Source of the DNA: Halomonas sp. UBA3074
GTDB lineage: Bacteria; Pseudomonadota; Gammaproteobacteria; Pseudomonadales; Halomonadaceae
Direction of reading: 5' to 3'
Assembly (NCBI RefSeq): GCF_002366715.1
Contig: NZ_DFBS01000036.1
Location: forward strand, 1 to 64,000
Length of the DNA: 64,000 bases
Shown: positions 61,150 through 64,000 of the stretch, one piece after another
Layout of the letters: every line of letters begins with the position of its first letter
How positions within the stretch are numbered: position 1 is the stretch's first letter
Translations under genes and position numbers: made by a program
The notes under the pieces: model-generated
Databases searched by the model: none
The model's input: only the letters and a program-made list of their open reading frames with translations
Told to the model about the DNA's origin: nothing

Positions 61150-64000
61150 CTAACGTTTAGCGCTTGGCCGCGTTTTACCCCGTGCGAGTAGCGGGGCTAA
61201 AAAATGCCCGGTATGCGACGCTTTCTGTTTCGCCAGCTGTTCCGGCGTGCCTTCGGCAATGATCTGCCCACCGCCAGAACCCCCTTCTGGGCCGAGATCG
61301 ACAATCCAGTCGGCGGTTTTGATCACATCCAGGTTGTGCTCAATGACCACAATGGTGTTGCCATGATCACGTAGGCGGTGGAGGACTGTCAGCAATTGGC
61401 GGATATCCTCAAAATGCAGCCCGGTGGTGGGCTCATCCAGAATATACAGCGTTTTACCGGTATCGCGCTTGGCTAACTCGCGCGCGAGCTTCACCCGCTG
61501 CGCCTCACCGCCGGAAAGGGTGGTGGCGCTTTGTCCCAGGCGAATGTAGGAGAGCCCCACATCGAGCAAGGTCTGCAGGCGACGGGCAATAGCGGGCACT
61601 GGGCTAAAGAATTCCAGCGCGTCCTCCACGGTCATGGCCAGCACTTCGTGGATCGTTTTGCCTTTGTAGTGTATGTCCAGCGTTTCACGGTTGTAGCGCT
61701 TGCCTTTACAGACATCGCACGGCACGTAGATATCGGGCAGAAAGTGCATTTCTACCTTTATCATGCCTTCGCCCTGACACGCTTCACAGCGCCCGCCCTT
61801 CACATTAAAGCTGAAACGCCCGGGCTTGTAGCCCCGTGAACGCGCTTCCTGGGTGCCTGCAAACAGTTCACGAATCGGCGTGAAAATACCGGTATAGGTG
61901 GCCGGGTTGGAGCGCGGCGTTCGCCCAATGGGGCTCTGGTCAATGTCGATCACTTTATCGAGCTGATCGAGCCCTTCGACTTTTTGGTAGGGCGCCGGTG
62001 TCAGCGTGGTCGCACGGTTGAGCTCCCGAGCCGCAATCGGCATGAGCGTGCCGTTAATCAACGTCGACTTGCCTGACCCCGAGACGCCGGTAATGGCGAT
62101 AAACAGCCCCAGTGGCAACGTTAATGTCACATCCTGCAAGTTATTACCGGTGGCACCACGTAGCACTAATTGCTTTTCTGGGTTGCCAGGAATGCGGTAA
62201 GGCGGCACGGCGATTTCGCGTGTGCCGGAAAGATACTGGCCGGTCAACGAGTTGGCGTTATCCATGATGTCTTGGGGCGTGCCCTGGGCGACGATCTCAC
62301 CGCCATGCACACCTGCACCGGGGCCGATGTCCAAAACGTGGTCGGCAGCGCGGATGGCGTCTTCATCGTGCTCCACGACGATCACGGTATTGCCCAAATC
62401 GCGCAGCCGTTCGAGGGTTTTCAGCAACCGGTCATTATCGCGCTGGTGCAAACCAATCGACGGCTCATCAAGTATATACATGACGCCGACGAGGCCCGCA
62501 CCGATCTGGCTGGCAAGGCGGATTCGCTGGGCCTCGCCACCAGAGAGCGTGTCGGCACTACGCTCTAGATTGAGATAATCCAGCCCCACGTTAACCAGGA
62601 ACTCTAGCCGGGCATGGATTTCATGGACGATTTTATCGGCAATTTCGCCTTTTCGCCCGGGCAGCGTTAAATCGGCAAAGTAGCGCCATGCGTCGCCAAT
62701 CGGGAAGCGCACAATCTCGGCAATATTGTGATCATCCACATACACATGCCGTGACTCCTTCCGTAGCCGCGAGCCGTTACAGGTGGCGCAGGGCTGGACC
62801 GCGATGTATTTGACCAGATCATCGCGCACCATGTTGGACTCGGTTTCCCGATAACGGCGCTGCATATTGGGCAACACGCCTTCAAAGGCGTGTTCGCGAG
62901 TGACTTTGCGGCCGCGGTCGCCCACATAGGCAAACGGGATTTGCTCGTCGCCACTACCGTTTAAGATAATCTCGCGTTCATGGCGCGCAAGCTCTTGCCA
63001 GGGTGTTTCCAACGCAAAGCGGTAGTGCTTTGCCAACGCCTGGAGTTGAGTAAAATAGTAAATGTTGCGGCGATCCCAGCCTTTGATCACGCCTTCGGCA
63101 AGCGAAAGCTCTGGATGGCTGATTAACTTGTCAGGGTCGAAGTACTGCTGCACGCCCAACCCATCGCAGGTAGGGCAAGCGCCCGCCGGGTTGTTGAACG
63201 AGAACATGCGCGGCTCGAGCTCGGCCAGCGAGTAGCCACATACCGGGCAGGCAAAGCGCGATGAAAAGGCAATATCGTCGCGCTCGCCATCCATGAAGTG
63301 AATCATGGCGGTGCCGTCGGCGAGGTTGAGCGCCGTTTCAAACGACTCTGCCAAGCGCTGGGCAAGATCGTCGCGCACCTTGAAGCGGTCGACCACCACG
63401 CTAATGTCGTGTTTTTTGCGCTTATCCAGCGGGGCGATATCGTCCATCTCCAGCACTTGGCCGTCGATCAAGGCGCGCACAAAACCCTGGGCACGCAGCT
63501 CTGCTAGTAGCTGCAGGTGCTCGCCTTTGCGCCCTTTCACCACGGGTGCCAGCAGCATCAGCTTGGTGCCTTCGGCCAGATTCATGACCTGATCGACCAT
63601 TTGCGAAATGGTCTGGGCTTCGAGGTCTTCGCCATGCTCGGGGCAGCGCGGCGTTCCTGCACGCGCGAAGAGCAGGCGCAGGTAGTCGTAAATTTCGGTA
63701 ATGGTGCCCACGGTCGAGCGCGGGTTGTGAGAAGTGGACTTCTGCTCAATAGAGATCGCAGGCGAAAGCCCTTCGATGTGATCCACATCGGGCTTCTCCA
63801 TCATCGACAGGAACTGGCGCGCATAGGTGGAAAGTGATTCCACATAGCGGCGTTGCCCCTCGGCGTATAGGGTGTCAAACGCTAATGACGATTTACCCGA
63901 GCCGGATAGGCCGGTAATCACAATCAGCTTGTTACGGGGCAGTTCCACATCGATCTGCTTGAGGTTGTGGGTGCGTGCACCCCTGACCAGAATGCTGTCC
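61150..64000 (-). CDS. uvrA: UvrA, excision nuclease subunit A (start codon cut by window edge)
   Basis: UvrA recognises damaged DNA and loads UvrB in nucleotide excision repair. The frame runs to the right edge: DSILVRGARTHNLKQID is encoded at 63949-63999, and base 64000 is the third base of the start codon. The full protein would be 950 residues. Two ABC ATPase units are present, with P-loops (GLSGSGKSS near residue 32 and GVSGSGKST) and signatures (LSGGEAQRI, LSGGEAQRV). Zinc-binding cysteines are in CPVC ... CPTC and CEAC ... CDVC. A LexA box would lie outside the window. Confidence 0.97.
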   Translation of the reverse strand, partial: DSILVRGARTHNLKQIDVELPRNKLIVITGLSGSGKSSLAFDTLYAEGQRRYVESLSTYARQFLSMMEKPDVDHIEGLSPAISIEQKSTSHNPRSTVGTITEIYDYLRLLFARAGTPRCPEHGEDLEAQTISQMVDQVMNLAEGTKLMLLAPVVKGRKGEHLQLLAELRAQGFVRALIDGQVLEMDDIAPLDKRKKHDISVVVDRFKVRDDLAQRLAESFETALNLADGTAMIHFMDGERDDIAFSSRFACPVCGYSLAELEPRMFSFNNPAGACPTCDGLGVQQYFDPDKLISHPELSLAEGVIKGWDRRNIYYFTQLQALAKHYRFALETPWQELARHEREIILNGSGDEQIPFAYVGDRGRKVTREHAFEGVLPNMQRRYRETESNMVRDDLVKYIAVQPCATCNGSRLRKESRHVYVDDHNIAEIVRFPIGDAWRYFADLTLPGRKGEIADKIVHEIHARLEFLVNVGLDYLNLERSADTLSGGEAQRIRLASQIGAGLVGVMYILDEPSIGLHQRDNDRLLKTLERLRDLGNTVIVVEHDEDAIRAADHVLDIGPGAGVHGGEIVAQGTPQDIMDNANSLTGQYLSGTREIAVPPYRIPGNPEKQLVLRGATGNNLQDVTLTLPLGLFIAITGVSGSGKSTLINGTLMPIAARELNRATTLTPAPYQKVEGLDQLDKVIDIDQSPIGRTPRSNPATYTGIFTPIRELFAGTQEARSRGYKPGRFSFNVKGGRCEACQGEGMIKVEMHFLPDIYVPCDVCKGKRYNRETLDIHYKGKTIHEVLAMTVEDALEFFSPVPAIARRLQTLLDVGLSYIRLGQSATTLSGGEAQRVKLARELAKRDTGKTLYILDEPTTGLHFEDIRQLLTVLHRLRDHGNTIVVIEHNLDVIKTADWIVDLGPEGGSGGGQIIAEGTPEQLAKQKASHTGHFLAPLLARGKTRPSAKR

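Noticed and set aside
1..64000. CRISPR arrays, prophage, transposase or integrase genes
   Set aside because: No regularly spaced repeats and no recognisable phage or insertion-sequence proteins in any frame.

Overview
The window is a stretch of gammaproteobacterial chromosome, most likely from Halomonas or a close relative (Halomonadaceae). This is inferred from the acidic moderate-GC proteins, the enteric-style flhDC-motAB-che-flhBA gene order combined with a Pseudomonas-style flhF-fliA-motCD tail, and the split B12-dependent ribonucleotide reductase NrdJa/NrdJb. No taxonomic search could be run.

Layout. Positions 1-460 hold the 3' end of a 23S rRNA gene, a 5S rRNA and the rrn terminator. 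A short stretch with palindromic repeats (481-649) and an SDR oxidoreductase follow. From about 1.5 to 54.3 kb runs a nearly complete flagellar and chemotaxis locus: flgAMN (minus) divergent from flgBCDEFGHIJ and flgKL (plus); the convergent 11-kb fliFGHIJKLMNOPQR operon (minus); fliE; flaG; a YcgR/PilZ-HD-GYP fusion; fliS and fliT; a second FliK-like protein with a free-standing FlhB C-terminal domain; the master regulator flhDC; motAB; cheA, cheW, three chemoreceptors, cheRBYZ; flhBA; flhF; a degenerate FlhG-like gene; flhE; fliA; and a second stator, motCD. A phytochrome-like diguanylate cyclase sits directly behind motD. The last 7.6 kb hold an unknown secreted protein, nrdJa-nrdJb with candidate NrdR boxes and a strong terminator, a Crp/Fnr-type regulator, and uvrA, which is cut by the window edge and lacks only its start codon.

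How the genes work together. FlhD4C2 (both subunits keep the residues equivalent to E. coli FlhD C65 and the four FlhC zinc cysteines) should switch on the hook-basal-body genes. FliA, held by FlgM until the hook is finished, should switch on late genes. Four sites matching the sigma-28 consensus with exact 15-base spacing are visible, in front of flgM, flgK, flaG and fliS. Neither flagellin (fliC) nor the filament cap (fliD) is in the window although their chaperones are, so the filament must be encoded elsewhere. Two c-di-GMP proteins are embedded in the locus, and each has lost key residues: the HD-GYP protein lacks its His-His metal pair, and the phytochrome-like protein lacks its expected chromophore-contact residues. 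FlhF carries a large unexplained C-terminal extension, and its usual partner FlhG is replaced by a protein without a P-loop. These departures are the most interesting features seen here. I found no CRISPR array, phage, transposase or tRNA gene.
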